Of a stretch of 64,000 bases of DNA, positions 6,977 through 15,736 are shown in pieces. Location: assembly GCF_025264625.1 (NCBI RefSeq), contig NZ_CP093313.1, positions 5,456,001 through 5,520,000 on the forward strand, read 5' to 3'. A model generated the notes under the pieces. The model did no database searches, was not told where the DNA came from, and saw only the letters and a program-made list of their open reading frames with translations. Positions within the stretch are counted from its first letter, which is position 1. Each line of letters starts with the position of its first letter. Origin of the DNA: Occallatibacter riparius (lineage in GTDB: Bacteria; Acidobacteriota; Terriglobia; Terriglobales; Acidobacteriaceae). A program made the translations under genes and the position numbers.

Positions 6977-8473
6977 ATGCCCCGGAATCCGCAGAACCAT
7001 GCCCTAAAAAATCAGAACCAGCAGAGCCAAAACTCGAAGAGCAGCACCGTGGAAACCGACATCCCCCAGCGCCTCGATCGACTCCCGTGGTCCCGTTGGC
7101 ATGCCCGTATCATCTTCGCCCTCGGCACTTCCTGGCTCCTCGACGGCCTCGAGGTCACGATGGTCGGCTCCCTCTCCGGCATCCTCGAAAGCAAATCCGG
7201 CCTCCGCCTCACCGACCCGCAGGTCACCGGAGCCGCCACCACCTACCTCGCCGGAGCCGTCACCGGCGCCCTCCTCTTCGGATACCTCACCGACCGCCTC
7301 GGCCGCCGCAAGCTCTTTCTCGTCACCCTCGCGACTTACTCGCTGGCCACCATCGCCAGCGCCTTCTCCTGGGGAATCTTCTCCTTCTCGCTTTTCCGCT
7401 TCTTCACCGGCATCGGCATCGGCGGCGAATACGCCGCCATCAACTCCGCCGTCGACGAGCTCATCCCCGGAAAGGTCCGCGGCACCGTCGACCTGGTCGT
7501 CAACGGAACCTTCTGGGTCGGCGCCACGATCGGTTCGCTTGCCGCCATGTTCCTGATCTCCGGCCATCTCCCCCAGAACACCGGCTGGCGCTACGCCTTC
7601 GGGGTCGGCGGATCGCTCGGCATCCTCGTGCTCATCCTCCGCCTCTTCGTGCCTGAGAGTCCCCGCTGGCTCATGCTCCGCGGCCGCGAAGAAGAAGCCG
7701 GCAACATCGTCTCCGAAATCGAAAACCGCGCCAGCCACGGCGACGCCACCTCGCTCCCTGAACCCGAAGGCGAAAAACTCAAGATCAAGGTCCGCGACCA
7801 CACCCCCCTCGGCGAAATCTTCCGCAACATGGCCGGCGAAAACCGCAAGCGCTCCATCCTTGCCCTTGTACTCATGGCATCGCAATCATTCTTCTTCAAC
7901 GCCGTCTTCTTCTCCTATGCGCTGGTCATCAAGAGGTTCTTCCACATCGGCGACCGCGATCTGCCCATGCACCTGCTGCCCTTCGCCGTCGCCAGCTTCC
8001 TCGGCCCGATCCTCCTCGCCAAGCTTTACGACACCATCGGACGCAAGCCCATGATCACCGCCAGCTACGGCATCGCAGGTCTGCTCCTTGCCGCGTCACT
8101 CTACCCTTTCGCGCACGGAATGCTCGGCCCCCGCGGCATGGGCATCTGGTTCAGTTGCATCTTCTTCATCGCCTCCTCAGCCGCCTCCGCCGCCTACCTC
8201 ACCGTCAGCGAAATCTTCCCCCTCGAAATCCGCGCCTTCGCCATCGCCATCTTCTACGCCATCGGCACCCTCATCGGCGGAGTCGGCGCACCCTACCTCT
8301 TCGGAGTCCTCATCGCTACCGGCTCCCGCCCCTGGGTCGCCTTCGGCTACGGACTAGGTGCGCTCTTCATGCTCACCGGCGCCCTCTTCGAGCACTTCAT
8401 AGGAGTAGAAGCCGCCGGCAAGAGCCTGGAGTCCATCTCCAAGCCTCTCCAGAGCACCGACGAAGCTGCCTGA
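6977..8473 (+). CDS. MFS transporter (metabolite:H+ symporter type)
   Basis: 498 residues with 12 predicted membrane helices. The MFS signature between helices 2 and 3 is present (GYLTDRLGRRKLFL, about residue 100), as is the PESPRWL motif after helix 6 and a repeat of the loop motif later (KLYDTIGRKPM). PESPRWL is typical of the sugar/organic-acid (SP and AAHS/NiaP-like) branch. Substrate cannot be told. It follows the second DUF421 gene by nine bases, so it may be the last gene of that operon. A hairpin follows at 8488-8524. Confidence 0.85.
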   Translation: MPRNPQNHALKNQNQQSQNSKSSTVETDIPQRLDRLPWSRWHARIIFALGTSWLLDGLEVTMVGSLSGILESKSGLRLTDPQVTGAATTYLAGAVTGALLFGYLTDRLGRRKLFLVTLATYSLATIASAFSWGIFSFSLFRFFTGIGIGGEYAAINSAVDELIPGKVRGTVDLVVNGTFWVGATIGSLAAMFLISGHLPQNTGWRYAFGVGGSLGILVLILRLFVPESPRWLMLRGREEEAGNIVSEIENRASHGDATSLPEPEGEKLKIKVRDHTPLGEIFRNMAGENRKRSILALVLMASQSFFFNAVFFSYALVIKRFFHIGDRDLPMHLLPFAVASFLGPILLAKLYDTIGRKPMITASYGIAGLLLAASLYPFAHGMLGPRGMGIWFSCIFFIASSAASAAYLTVSEIFPLEIRAFAIAIFYAIGTLIGGVGAPYLFGVLIATGSRPWVAFGYGLGALFMLTGALFEHFIGVEAAGKSLESISKPLQSTDEAA

Positions 8474-8487
8474 CCACAAAGACAAAA

Positions 8488-8524
8488 CAGGCGGTCCATC
8501 CTCCCACAAGGAACGGACCGCCTG
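8488..8524. terminator. Hairpin between convergent MFS and ABC permease genes
   Basis: A perfect ten-base stem, CAGGCGGTCC (8488-8497) with GGACCGCCTG (8515-8524), and a 17-base loop. It lies 14 bases after the MFS stop and can serve both strands. The T-run is weak. Confidence 0.65.
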
Positions 8525-8556
8525 CTTTGATTCCGGCAACTCGTACTCGTCCGGAA

Positions 8557-8583
8557 ACCCTAATCCCTAAGCCCTAACCCCTG
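8557..8583. repeat. Degenerate CCCTAATCCC simple repeat
   Basis: Four CCCTAA-like units in a row just before the end of the ABC permease gene. Composition resembles the repeats at 5378 and 57050. Confidence 0.45.
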
Positions 8584-8586
8584 CCC

Positions 8587-9699
8587 TCAAAGAGTGCGTT
8601 TAAACAACGGGGTCGCCAGCAGCAGCGTCCCCAGCCCGAACGCAAACAGAAACAGCAGGTCGCCCTTGATCGCCACGAACCCGCCGTCCTTCAGCAGAAT
8701 CGCCTTCAACCCATGCACCGCATACGTGAACGGATCGAAGATCGCGATCGTCCGCAGCCACTTCGGAAACGCGGCCACCGGCGAAATCGCGCCCGACGGG
8801 AAGAACAGCAGGGTGTTCAGTACGCCGAACATCGCTCTCGGCACCAGCGGATCGTCCACCCGCACCATCATCAGGAACATCATTCCGTTGAACGCGATTG
8901 ACGTCCCCACAATCAGCAGGAACAAATTCAGAACCGCCCACACGTTGAAGATCGTTCCCAGCCCCGCCATCAGCGACCCGATCACCGTCAGCGAAATCCC
9001 CGACATCACCGCCTTGATCGCGCCCGCCGCATTCAATCCCATCACCAGTTCGAGCTTGCTGATCGGCGTCACCAGGTAGCCTTCATGCACCCCGCGCGCC
9101 TTGTCGTCGATGTACAGCATGCCGCCGCCGATCATCACCGAGATGTACATCGCCAGCGCAATCGACCCCGCCAGCAGATACTTCATGTACTGCACATACG
9201 GATAGATCTCCACCACGCGCAGCGCGATCTGCTTCACCACGCGATCCTCGATCACCGGCTGGTTCAGCGCATCCACAAGAGACTGCATCTCGCCCACAAT
9301 CGCGTTGCTCAGCACCTGGTCGCTGTTGTCGATCACCATTCCGATCCGCGGCGCATCCTTTGAATACACGCGCCTTGAGAACTGCGGCGGAATGATCACC
9401 GCGGCGTCCACCTTGCCCGTGCGCACCGCCTCGCGTGCCGTGAATTCATCGTTGTAAGGAACCGCCGTGAACGTGGCAATATTCACCGCAACCGCGTCGA
9501 ACGCCTCCTTCACCTTCACCGCCTGCGGCCCGTGATCCTCGTCCACCAGCGCCACGCGCGCGCCCTGCACGTGGCCGCCCATCGCGTGACCCAGAATCAC
9601 GAGTTGCACAATCGGCAGCATCATGCTCATGATCATCAGCACCGGCGACCGGAAAAACTTGCGCATCTCGCGCTCGACTATGGCAAGAAACCGATTCAT
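8587..9699 (-). CDS. ABC-2 type exporter permease
   Basis: 370 residues of the YhhJ/YbhR-like ABC-2 permease class: one N-terminal helix (about 20-40), a roughly 140-residue extracytoplasmic loop, then five helices from about residue 175 to the end. It is the membrane part of the exporter encoded with the HlyD protein and ATPase upstream. Its ATG overlaps the ATPase stop by one base (TGATG), indicating translational coupling. Only one permease gene is present, whereas the E. coli YbhFSR system has two, so this one may form a homodimer. It is the last gene of the tetR operon. Confidence 0.88.
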   Translation of the reverse strand: MNRFLAIVEREMRKFFRSPVLMIMSMMLPIVQLVILGHAMGGHVQGARVALVDEDHGPQAVKVKEAFDAVAVNIATFTAVPYNDEFTAREAVRTGKVDAAVIIPPQFSRRVYSKDAPRIGMVIDNSDQVLSNAIVGEMQSLVDALNQPVIEDRVVKQIALRVVEIYPYVQYMKYLLAGSIALAMYISVMIGGGMLYIDDKARGVHEGYLVTPISKLELVMGLNAAGAIKAVMSGISLTVIGSLMAGLGTIFNVWAVLNLFLLIVGTSIAFNGMMFLMMVRVDDPLVPRAMFGVLNTLLFFPSGAISPVAAFPKWLRTIAIFDPFTYAVHGLKAILLKDGGFVAIKGDLLFLFAFGLGTLLLATPLFKRTL

Positions 9700-10736
9700 C
9701 AGTGACCTCCCGGCCGCGGCGGCATCTGGAACACCGCCTTCACCTGCTCGTCGCGCAACTGCCGTCCCGTGTAGTGCACAAACACGTCATCCAGCGACGT
9801 ATTCACCACGCTCAACGATGTCAGCGTCTCACCCAGTCCGTTCGCCATCTCCACAAGCTGCGTGGTGGTTCGCGACCCGTTCGACGTCAGCACGCGATAC
9901 ACGCCGGCCGACTGCGACTGCACCTCCGTCACGTCCTCGAGCTTTTCGAGCCGCGTCTTCCACTCATCGCTCTCGCGCGCAAACTGTACTTCCACCACAT
10001 TCGATCCAGGCACGCTCTGCTTCAGTTCCACGGGAGTGCCCAGCGCCACCAGCGTTCCGTGATCCACAATCGCAATGCGGTCGCACAGCCTGTCCGCCTC
10101 TTCCATGTAGTGCGTGGTCAGCAGCATCGTGAGATTGCGCGTCTTCTTCAGGTTATTCAGCATCTCCCACACCGCAATGCGCGATACAGGATCGAGACCC
10201 GTCGTCGGCTCATCCAGAAAGAAGATCCGCGGATCGTGCACCAGCCCGCGCGCAATCTCCAATCGCCGCCGCATGCCGCCTGACAGCGTCTTCGTCTGCG
10301 CATCGCGCCACTTCGTCAGGTCCACTGCTTCCAAGACCTCGGCAATGTTCTTCTCGCGCTTCTCCTTCGACACGCCGTAGAGCTTCGCGTAAATCACCAA
10401 GTTTTCGTACACCGTCAGATCCTGGTCGCTCGTCAGCGCCTGCGGAATCACGCCAATCATGTGGCGCACCGCGTTCGGCTCTTTCACCACATCGTGGCCG
10501 CCCACCAGCGCACGCCCCTCCGTCACGGGAATGAGTGTCGTCATCATGCGGATCAGCGTGCTCTTCCCTGCTCCGTTCGGTCCCAGCAGTCCGAAGATCT
10601 CGCCGTCCTTCACCTCAAACGTGATTCCCTTCACCGCTTCGAAGGTCCCGTAGCGCTTCACGATCTTCTCGACCGCGATAGCCGCTGCCGCCGGTAAATC
10701 CATCACCGCCTCTCCGTGTTTGCGCGAGGCGCTCAT
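9699..10736 (-). CDS. ABC exporter ATP-binding protein
   Basis: 345 residues. Walker A GPNGAGKST, signature LSGGMRRRLEIARG and Walker B FFLDEPTTGLD are all intact, followed by the switch His in LTTHYMEEAD. The C-terminal 90 residues form the DrrA-like extension. The frame stays open much farther upstream, but the ATG at 10736 overlaps the HlyD stop (ATGA), which fixes the start. A second ATG at 10703 is possible. It powers the ABC-2 permease encoded next. Confidence 0.92.
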   Translation of the reverse strand: MSASRKHGEAVMDLPAAAAIAVEKIVKRYGTFEAVKGITFEVKDGEIFGLLGPNGAGKSTLIRMMTTLIPVTEGRALVGGHDVVKEPNAVRHMIGVIPQALTSDQDLTVYENLVIYAKLYGVSKEKREKNIAEVLEAVDLTKWRDAQTKTLSGGMRRRLEIARGLVHDPRIFFLDEPTTGLDPVSRIAVWEMLNNLKKTRNLTMLLTTHYMEEADRLCDRIAIVDHGTLVALGTPVELKQSVPGSNVVEVQFARESDEWKTRLEKLEDVTEVQSQSAGVYRVLTSNGSRTTTQLVEMANGLGETLTSLSVVNTSLDDVFVHYTGRQLRDEQVKAVFQMPPRPGGH

Positions 10737-11800
10737 TGCTTCACCAGCTTCGCCTTGGGCACATACACATTCGCCGTCATGCCCGGCACAAACTTCTCGC
10801 CCGCATTGGGAATCACCAGCTTCAACCGCACGGTCTTGATGTCGCGCTTGCGTCCGCCGTTCATATCGCGCTGCGTGGCGAAGTCCGCTTCCGTCGCCTT
10901 CGTAATCACCTTGCCGTCGACATTCGCGCCGCTCGGGAGCGCCACGCGCAGCGAATCGCCCACTTGCACCGCATCGGCCTGCGTCTCCGGCAAGGGCGCA
11001 TACACCCACGTCTGCCCCAGATCCATGATCGTGACAATCGCCTGACCCGCACTAACAACTTCGCCCTGCCGCGCGGCCCACATATCCACCCTGCCGCTCA
11101 CCGGCGCGTAGACATTCGAGTAGCCAACCTCCACCGCAGCCTCCTGCGCCAGAGCCTTCGCGTTCTCCACAGCCTCGCGCGTTGAAGCCACCGTCCGCGC
11201 CGCCACAGCAGCCTGCATCTCGTGCGCCCTGGCCTGCTTCAGAGCCGCATCGGCTGCCGCCACATTCGCCTTCGCGGTTTGCACTGCGGCCTCGTCGGCC
11301 TGAAGCATGGCAGTAGCCTCGTCACTCGATTGCGCGCTCATGATGCCCTGCTTTGCCAGCGCAACAATTCGCTTGGAATCGGCCTGCTGCTTCGACAAAT
11401 TCGCCTCAGCCTGCGCCAGCGCTGCCTGCGCCGCCGTCAACTGGGCCTGCGCATTGATCGTCGCGCTGCTCGTCTCGCCCCTGGTCTGGCGTTCCGTCTC
11501 TTCGGTCTCGCTCAGCTTGTGCTGCTGGCTCGCCACGGTCGCCTGAGCCGCCGCATGCGCCGCCGCCAGGTCGTTGCTCTCGATCACCGCGATCAGTTGT
11601 CCCGCCTGGACCTGGTCGCCCTCCTGCACCAGCAGCTTTTCGATCCGCCCCGGAATCTTCGCGCTCACCAGCACTTCATTCGCGTCCACCGTACCCACCA
11701 GCTCCAGGTCCGGCGACGGCCGCGCCGTCACCAGATACCAGATCAGTGACCCCAGCGTCAGCATGCCCAGAATCATGAAAACCCTATTACGTGGATTCAC
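10733..11800 (-). CDS. HlyD/EmrA-family membrane fusion protein
   Basis: 355 residues: one N-terminal membrane anchor (about 6-24), a first biotinyl-lipoyl half with KIPGRIEKLLVQEGDQVQAG, a long Ala/Gln-rich coiled-coil hairpin (about 75-210), the second lipoyl half (APVSGRVD) and a beta-barrel. This is the periplasmic adaptor that links an ABC exporter to the outer membrane, as in YbhG. I choose the GTG at 11800: it overlaps the tetR stop (GTGA) and has GGAGG five bases upstream. An ATG at 11827 would add nine residues but lies deeper in tetR without a good ribosome site. No TolC-type gene is nearby. Confidence 0.9.
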   Translation of the reverse strand: MNPRNRVFMILGMLTLGSLIWYLVTARPSPDLELVGTVDANEVLVSAKIPGRIEKLLVQEGDQVQAGQLIAVIESNDLAAAHAAAQATVASQQHKLSETEETERQTRGETSSATINAQAQLTAAQAALAQAEANLSKQQADSKRIVALAKQGIMSAQSSDEATAMLQADEAAVQTAKANVAAADAALKQARAHEMQAAVAARTVASTREAVENAKALAQEAAVEVGYSNVYAPVSGRVDMWAARQGEVVSAGQAIVTIMDLGQTWVYAPLPETQADAVQVGDSLRVALPSGANVDGKVITKATEADFATQRDMNGGRKRDIKTVRLKLVIPNAGEKFVPGMTANVYVPKAKLVKQ

Positions 11801-12537
11801 TCGTTCCTCCAAAGTGATTGCTGCCATCCGACCGAAACCTCCGGCATCGGCGAGTCGGCGAGCACACGCTCAGCCACCTCCGCCCCGTGTTTTCGGTCCA
11901 CAAAAATCGTTTGCCCGATATACCGGGCCACCTCTTCCCGGCGCTTCTTCAATGCCTCAGGCTCCAACGGGTCGATCCCCAGAACCTTGGCCCAGACCGG
12001 AGCGGTCATGAAATAGAAAACGTTCGCCCCCAGCGTCGCGAAGTGAACCTGCATCCAATCCACGTCGATCAGCTCACCCGAGGCGATCCCCTCCCTCACC
12101 AACGCCTGGTACATGGTCATCAGGGGCGTAAACACCCGCTTGATGATCACGTCGATGCCCCCCGACTCCCCCTTGTGAAGCCGGACCATCTCGTGCTGCA
12201 TCAGCCGCTGGAACTCCCGTTGGCTCACCACCCTGTCGAAATGGTTCAGCGCGGTCCGAACCAGCCGTTCTCCCGGGGTGCTCTCGCGCAGAAACACCGC
12301 CATCGAGGCATCACGAATCCGCCCCGCACTCAGCTCCAGCGCCGCGGTGTAGAGTTTCTCTTTGCTCTCGAAGTAGTAGTAAAGAAGGGCCTTATTGACC
12401 CCGGCCGCGGCAGCGATACGTTCTGTACGCGCCCCTGCGAGGCCCTGTTCGGCAAACTCGCTCAACGCGGCTTCAAGGATTTTGGTCCGTGCTTCCGCCT
12501 GTTTCTCGCTTTGTGGATTACTGCTCTCGTCCGTCAT
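11797..12537 (-). CDS. TetR-family repressor of the efflux operon
   Basis: 246 residues. The N-terminal helix-turn-helix covers about residues 20-65 with the family phrases KILEAALSEFAEQG and NKALLYYYFESKEKLY. The rest is a ligand-binding domain with a CecR-like look (long C-terminus). It is the first gene of the exporter operon and probably represses it in response to a drug-like ligand, as CecR does for ybhGFSR in E. coli. A TTG six bases earlier is possible, but the ATG at 12537 is preferred. A 27-base near-perfect palindrome lies eight bases upstream. Confidence 0.9.
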   Translation of the reverse strand: MTDESSNPQSEKQAEARTKILEAALSEFAEQGLAGARTERIAAAAGVNKALLYYYFESKEKLYTAALELSAGRIRDASMAVFLRESTPGERLVRTALNHFDRVVSQREFQRLMQHEMVRLHKGESGGIDVIIKRVFTPLMTMYQALVREGIASGELIDVDWMQVHFATLGANVFYFMTAPVWAKVLGIDPLEPEALKKRREEVARYIGQTIFVDRKHGAEVAERVLADSPMPEVSVGWQQSLWRNE

Positions 12538-12544
12538 TTTCAAT

Positions 12545-12571
12545 TAACCGGTTAGTTAAACTAACTGGTTA
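12545..12571. promoter_or_regulatory. Palindromic operator in front of tetR
   Basis: Two 13-base arms, TAACCGGTTAGTT (12545-12557) and AACTAACTGGTTA (12559-12571), are reverse complements with a single mismatch around one central base. The site is AT-rich compared with its surroundings and lies immediately before the repressor gene, as expected for autoregulation by a TetR dimer. No second copy was noticed in the window. Confidence 0.8.
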
Positions 12572-12641
12572 GTAAAATAACGCGTCTACCGCGCTGGCGC
12601 AAGATGACTCTCGTCAAGAAACTGTGGATTTCCTGCGGACG

Positions 12642-14987
12642 TCAGCTTTTGAGCAGCTCCGCCACATAGGCCGGTTTGAGCGGAAGCCGCCGCAGCACCT
12701 TCCCCGTCGCGTCATGCAGCGCGGCCGCAATGGCCGGCGCAGCGAGGGCATTTGCCGCCTCCGAACCTCCGCCGTAAGCACCCACCTTGGGATTGTTGAT
12801 CAGCACGACCTTCATCTCCGGAATATCAGCCATATTCAGGATCGGATAGCTGTTCCAGTCGTCGCAGGTGACCCCGCTCTCGTCCGTCATCGCCTCTTCC
12901 AGCAGCGCAATGCTGATTCCCATCATCGCGCCGCCTTCCACCTGGCGCTTGAGATGCGCCGGATTGATGACGACCCCAGGATCGACGGCGAAGGTGCATT
13001 TCTCGACTTTGATCGCGCCGGTCTGAGGAATAACGGCGATGTGGCAGACACAGGCCCAGTAGGTCCCGTCGCGAAGCATGAGCGAGACACCTCGACCGCG
13101 CACAGCTTCCTTCCCTGTCGCTGTAGCTTTAGGCGACGGCGATGGGCGCAAATCCCAGCCCGAAGCATCGCGTACCGTCTTGAGCGCGGCAATGGCACGC
13201 TCTTCCTTGAGATTGTCGATCCGGAACTGAATCGCATCCACGCCCGCCAGCGCTGCTGCTTCGTTGATAGCCAGTTCCCGCGGATAGTTCTGCTGGAACT
13301 GCCCCGGCGTACGCATACTGTGGTCGCGCAAACCAACAACAAGAGGCGAGGTCTTCTGGCCCACCTGGAACGTGCCATGACCGTACTCGGCTACATTCTG
13401 AGTCTGGGAATAGAGCCAGGGGTCTGAGATACCGTTCGAAGTCCCGAAGTCGTCGTGGGTGTCGGGAGGGACCTGAGTGGGCAAGCCCGCCAGCACCGCG
13501 CCCACCAGCCGATCATCCTGCATGGCCGGCATGTAATGGTCGATCTGGTAAGCCGCCAGCTTCCCCTGATCAACCGCCAGTTGCACATCTGAGAAAGCGG
13601 CCGCCGACTGCGTCGACCACTGCATATCATCCGCACGCATCCACTGAACGCGCACCGGCTTGCCGACAGCTTGCGATAAGAGCACCGCCTCGTCTTCAGC
13701 GCCGGCATTGCCGCCGTTCGATCTGCCATAGTGCCCGGGCCCGGCATAGTTGTGCACGATCACCTTGTCGATCGTGACGCCAAGCATCTTGGCAATTTCG
13801 GCTCGCAGTTGCTGCGGGTTCTGATTGTGCGTGTGGATGTGCACCATGCCGTCGGCGTGTACATCGCCCACCGCCATCGTGGGACCGATCGGCGCGTGCT
13901 TCATATACGCCACCTGGTAGCTCGCGGAGAGCTTCTTGCTCGCCGAGCCCAGCGCTGCGCCTGCATCCCCTTTGTCGGCGCGGCCCTTCGTCACCGGCGT
14001 CGACTTCCAGTCGGCCTCGTTCCTCAGATGGTCGTAGAGCTTCGCGCTGCCCGGCAGGCCCTTCCAGTCCGTCCACTTCGTGTCGGCCGCAACCTGCATC
14101 GCCGCCTGAATCGCTTCCCACTCAGTGGGTGCAACCACTCCGACAAGGTTCCCTTTTACGATCACCTGCGAATTCGGATACTTCGTCTTATCGACCTTGC
14201 CCGCAGATTCCAGCGTCGAGCCGAGTGTCTTCGGATGCACGACTCGTCCATGCAGCATCCCCGGCAGGCGCACGTCGGTGGCCCAGTTCGCCTTGGCTGT
14301 CACCTTCGCCTGGATAGCCGAACTCGGAAACGACTTGCCGATCACCGTGTATTCGCTAACCGGCTTTAGTGGCGGGTTCCCGTCCACCGACAGGCCGACG
14401 ATGCTCGTGAGATCCCCGCTCACCGGAATCGTGAGCTTCAACTGCTGGCCTTTCACCAGGTCGCCGTACGAAATGCTCTTGCCGCCGCCGGAGACTACGC
14501 CGTCCTTGACAGTGAGCCCTGATTTCGGAACGCCCAGTTTGGTCGCCGCCAGATCAAGCAGTGCCTGGTATGTGTAAGCCGCCACCTTGCGGAGGTTGGG
14601 CGTGCCGTCATTCAGGAACCCGAACGAGCCGCCACCGTCGGGAGTCTCGTGCGTCGATCCGGTAACGACCGTAGTAATAGCCTCGAACGGCATCGACAGC
14701 TCTTCCGCCACAATCTGTCGGTAAGACGTATACACCGACCCCTGGCCGAAATCGCTCTTGCCAGTGCGGATCGTAACGGTGTTGTCCTCGTGAATCTCCA
14801 GCCAAGAAGTGGCGAGGTATGGATCGAGCGAGTTCTCCGCAACGGGCACCCTCGGCGTAGCACCGCGGAGAGTAGCCGAGCCGGCAAAGCTGATACCCAC
14901 CGCAAGTACGCCGCTTGTCTTCACGAATTGACGGCGGGAGAGCGTGGCTCCGAAAACGTCAATGGACTTGCTGCTGTTGATCTTCAT
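12642..14987 (-). CDS. Molybdopterin-binding oxidoreductase large subunit (IorB type)
   Basis: 781 residues, xanthine-dehydrogenase superfamily, isoquinoline 1-oxidoreductase beta-subunit type. The N-terminus carries a twin-arginine export signal (SRRQFVK at about residues 17-23 followed by a hydrophobic run), so the folded enzyme should act in the periplasm. The usual GGGFGRR loop is replaced by GPGHYGRSNGG. The conserved Glu that acts on the substrate is probably in GGGSEAANA near the C-terminus. It follows the iron-sulfur subunit by three bases. No FAD subunit or cytochrome partner is encoded here. Natural substrate is unknown, probably an aldehyde or N-heterocycle. Confidence 0.85.
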   Translation of the reverse strand: MKINSSKSIDVFGATLSRRQFVKTSGVLAVGISFAGSATLRGATPRVPVAENSLDPYLATSWLEIHEDNTVTIRTGKSDFGQGSVYTSYRQIVAEELSMPFEAITTVVTGSTHETPDGGGSFGFLNDGTPNLRKVAAYTYQALLDLAATKLGVPKSGLTVKDGVVSGGGKSISYGDLVKGQQLKLTIPVSGDLTSIVGLSVDGNPPLKPVSEYTVIGKSFPSSAIQAKVTAKANWATDVRLPGMLHGRVVHPKTLGSTLESAGKVDKTKYPNSQVIVKGNLVGVVAPTEWEAIQAAMQVAADTKWTDWKGLPGSAKLYDHLRNEADWKSTPVTKGRADKGDAGAALGSASKKLSASYQVAYMKHAPIGPTMAVGDVHADGMVHIHTHNQNPQQLRAEIAKMLGVTIDKVIVHNYAGPGHYGRSNGGNAGAEDEAVLLSQAVGKPVRVQWMRADDMQWSTQSAAAFSDVQLAVDQGKLAAYQIDHYMPAMQDDRLVGAVLAGLPTQVPPDTHDDFGTSNGISDPWLYSQTQNVAEYGHGTFQVGQKTSPLVVGLRDHSMRTPGQFQQNYPRELAINEAAALAGVDAIQFRIDNLKEERAIAALKTVRDASGWDLRPSPSPKATATGKEAVRGRGVSLMLRDGTYWACVCHIAVIPQTGAIKVEKCTFAVDPGVVINPAHLKRQVEGGAMMGISIALLEEAMTDESGVTCDDWNSYPILNMADIPEMKVVLINNPKVGAYGGGSEAANALAAPAIAAALHDATGKVLRRLPLKPAYVAELLKS

Positions 14988-14990
14988 CGC

Positions 14991-15509
14991 TCACCCCTTC
15001 GCCATGATGTCGGCCGCATGCTGCACGGCTTCAATGATCGCCTTATAGGTTCCGCAGCGGCACAGGAACGGCGATACACCCGACGTGCTGAACGAGTCCT
15101 TGATCTGCGCCACGGTCGGGTGCGGATTGCTTTCGAGCAGTTCCGTTGCCTTGATCATCATGCCGTTCTGGCAGAACCCGCACTGAGGTGTCTGCTCGGC
15201 GACCCAGGCCTGCTGCACCGGATGGAGCGTGCGCTCCGCTTCCGCCGCTGGCAGGTTCTTTTGCTTTGCCCATCGCGCCGGCAAACCTTCCAGCGTGGTG
15301 ATCTCATGGCCTGCCGCATCTGAGAGCGCCGTGATGCAGGAGCGGGTTTCCTTGCCGTCAACGAGGACCGCGCACGCTCCGCATTGCGCTAAGCCACAGC
15401 CAAACTGCGGCCCGGTTAGTTCCAGATCGTTGCGCAGCACATAAAGCAGTGGAGTATCGTTTGGCGCATCGACCTCGCGCCGCGCTCCATTCACATTCAG
15501 CGTGACCAT
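14991..15509 (-). CDS. [2Fe-2S] small subunit of molybdenum hydroxylase (IorA type)
   Basis: 172 residues with both iron-sulfur domains of the family: plant-ferredoxin-like Cys cluster CGLAQCGAC and the second cluster CGFCQNGMM plus CRCGTY near the C-terminus. It passes electrons from the molybdenum subunit encoded directly downstream. It has no signal peptide, which suits co-export with the Tat-bearing large subunit. The frame extends upstream, but the ATG at 15509 has GGAGGAGG five bases before it and gives the normal family N-terminus. Confidence 0.9.
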   Translation of the reverse strand: MVTLNVNGARREVDAPNDTPLLYVLRNDLELTGPQFGCGLAQCGACAVLVDGKETRSCITALSDAAGHEITTLEGLPARWAKQKNLPAAEAERTLHPVQQAWVAEQTPQCGFCQNGMMIKATELLESNPHPTVAQIKDSFSTSGVSPFLCRCGTYKAIIEAVQHAADIMAKG

Positions 15510-15679
15510 AGAGACCTCCTCCAAGGCACGTTCACAGATGGATGAACTCAGGGACGGGACCCGCCAGTTTCGTGGGACAGCTCGGAACAAAAAACGTAGC
15601 GCTATGGGGAACACCGAGCGTATGCGTACAGCATAACTCCGCCGCGTCGTCTTACCAGAATTTTTGCTGCGAAATGAAT

Positions 15680-15707
15680 GGGGCTCCGCGATCTGCCGCG
15701 GAACCCC
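15680..15707 (-). terminator. Hairpin terminator after the PTS operon
   Basis: An 11-position stem (15680-15690 with 15697-15707, one mismatch) in GC-rich sequence, 30 bases after the EIICB stop on the minus strand, followed by an AT-rich run. It separates the PTS operon from the iron-sulfur subunit gene, whose promoter must lie in 15510-15680. Confidence 0.6.
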
Positions 15708-15736
15708 TGGAACGACATCGGTGATCTGCTAGCGCT

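Noticed and set aside
10737..11009. N-terminal extension of the ABC ATPase frame
   Set aside because: It would overlap the HlyD gene by over 270 bases, encodes low-complexity Arg/Gly sequence, and an ATGA overlap gives a better start.
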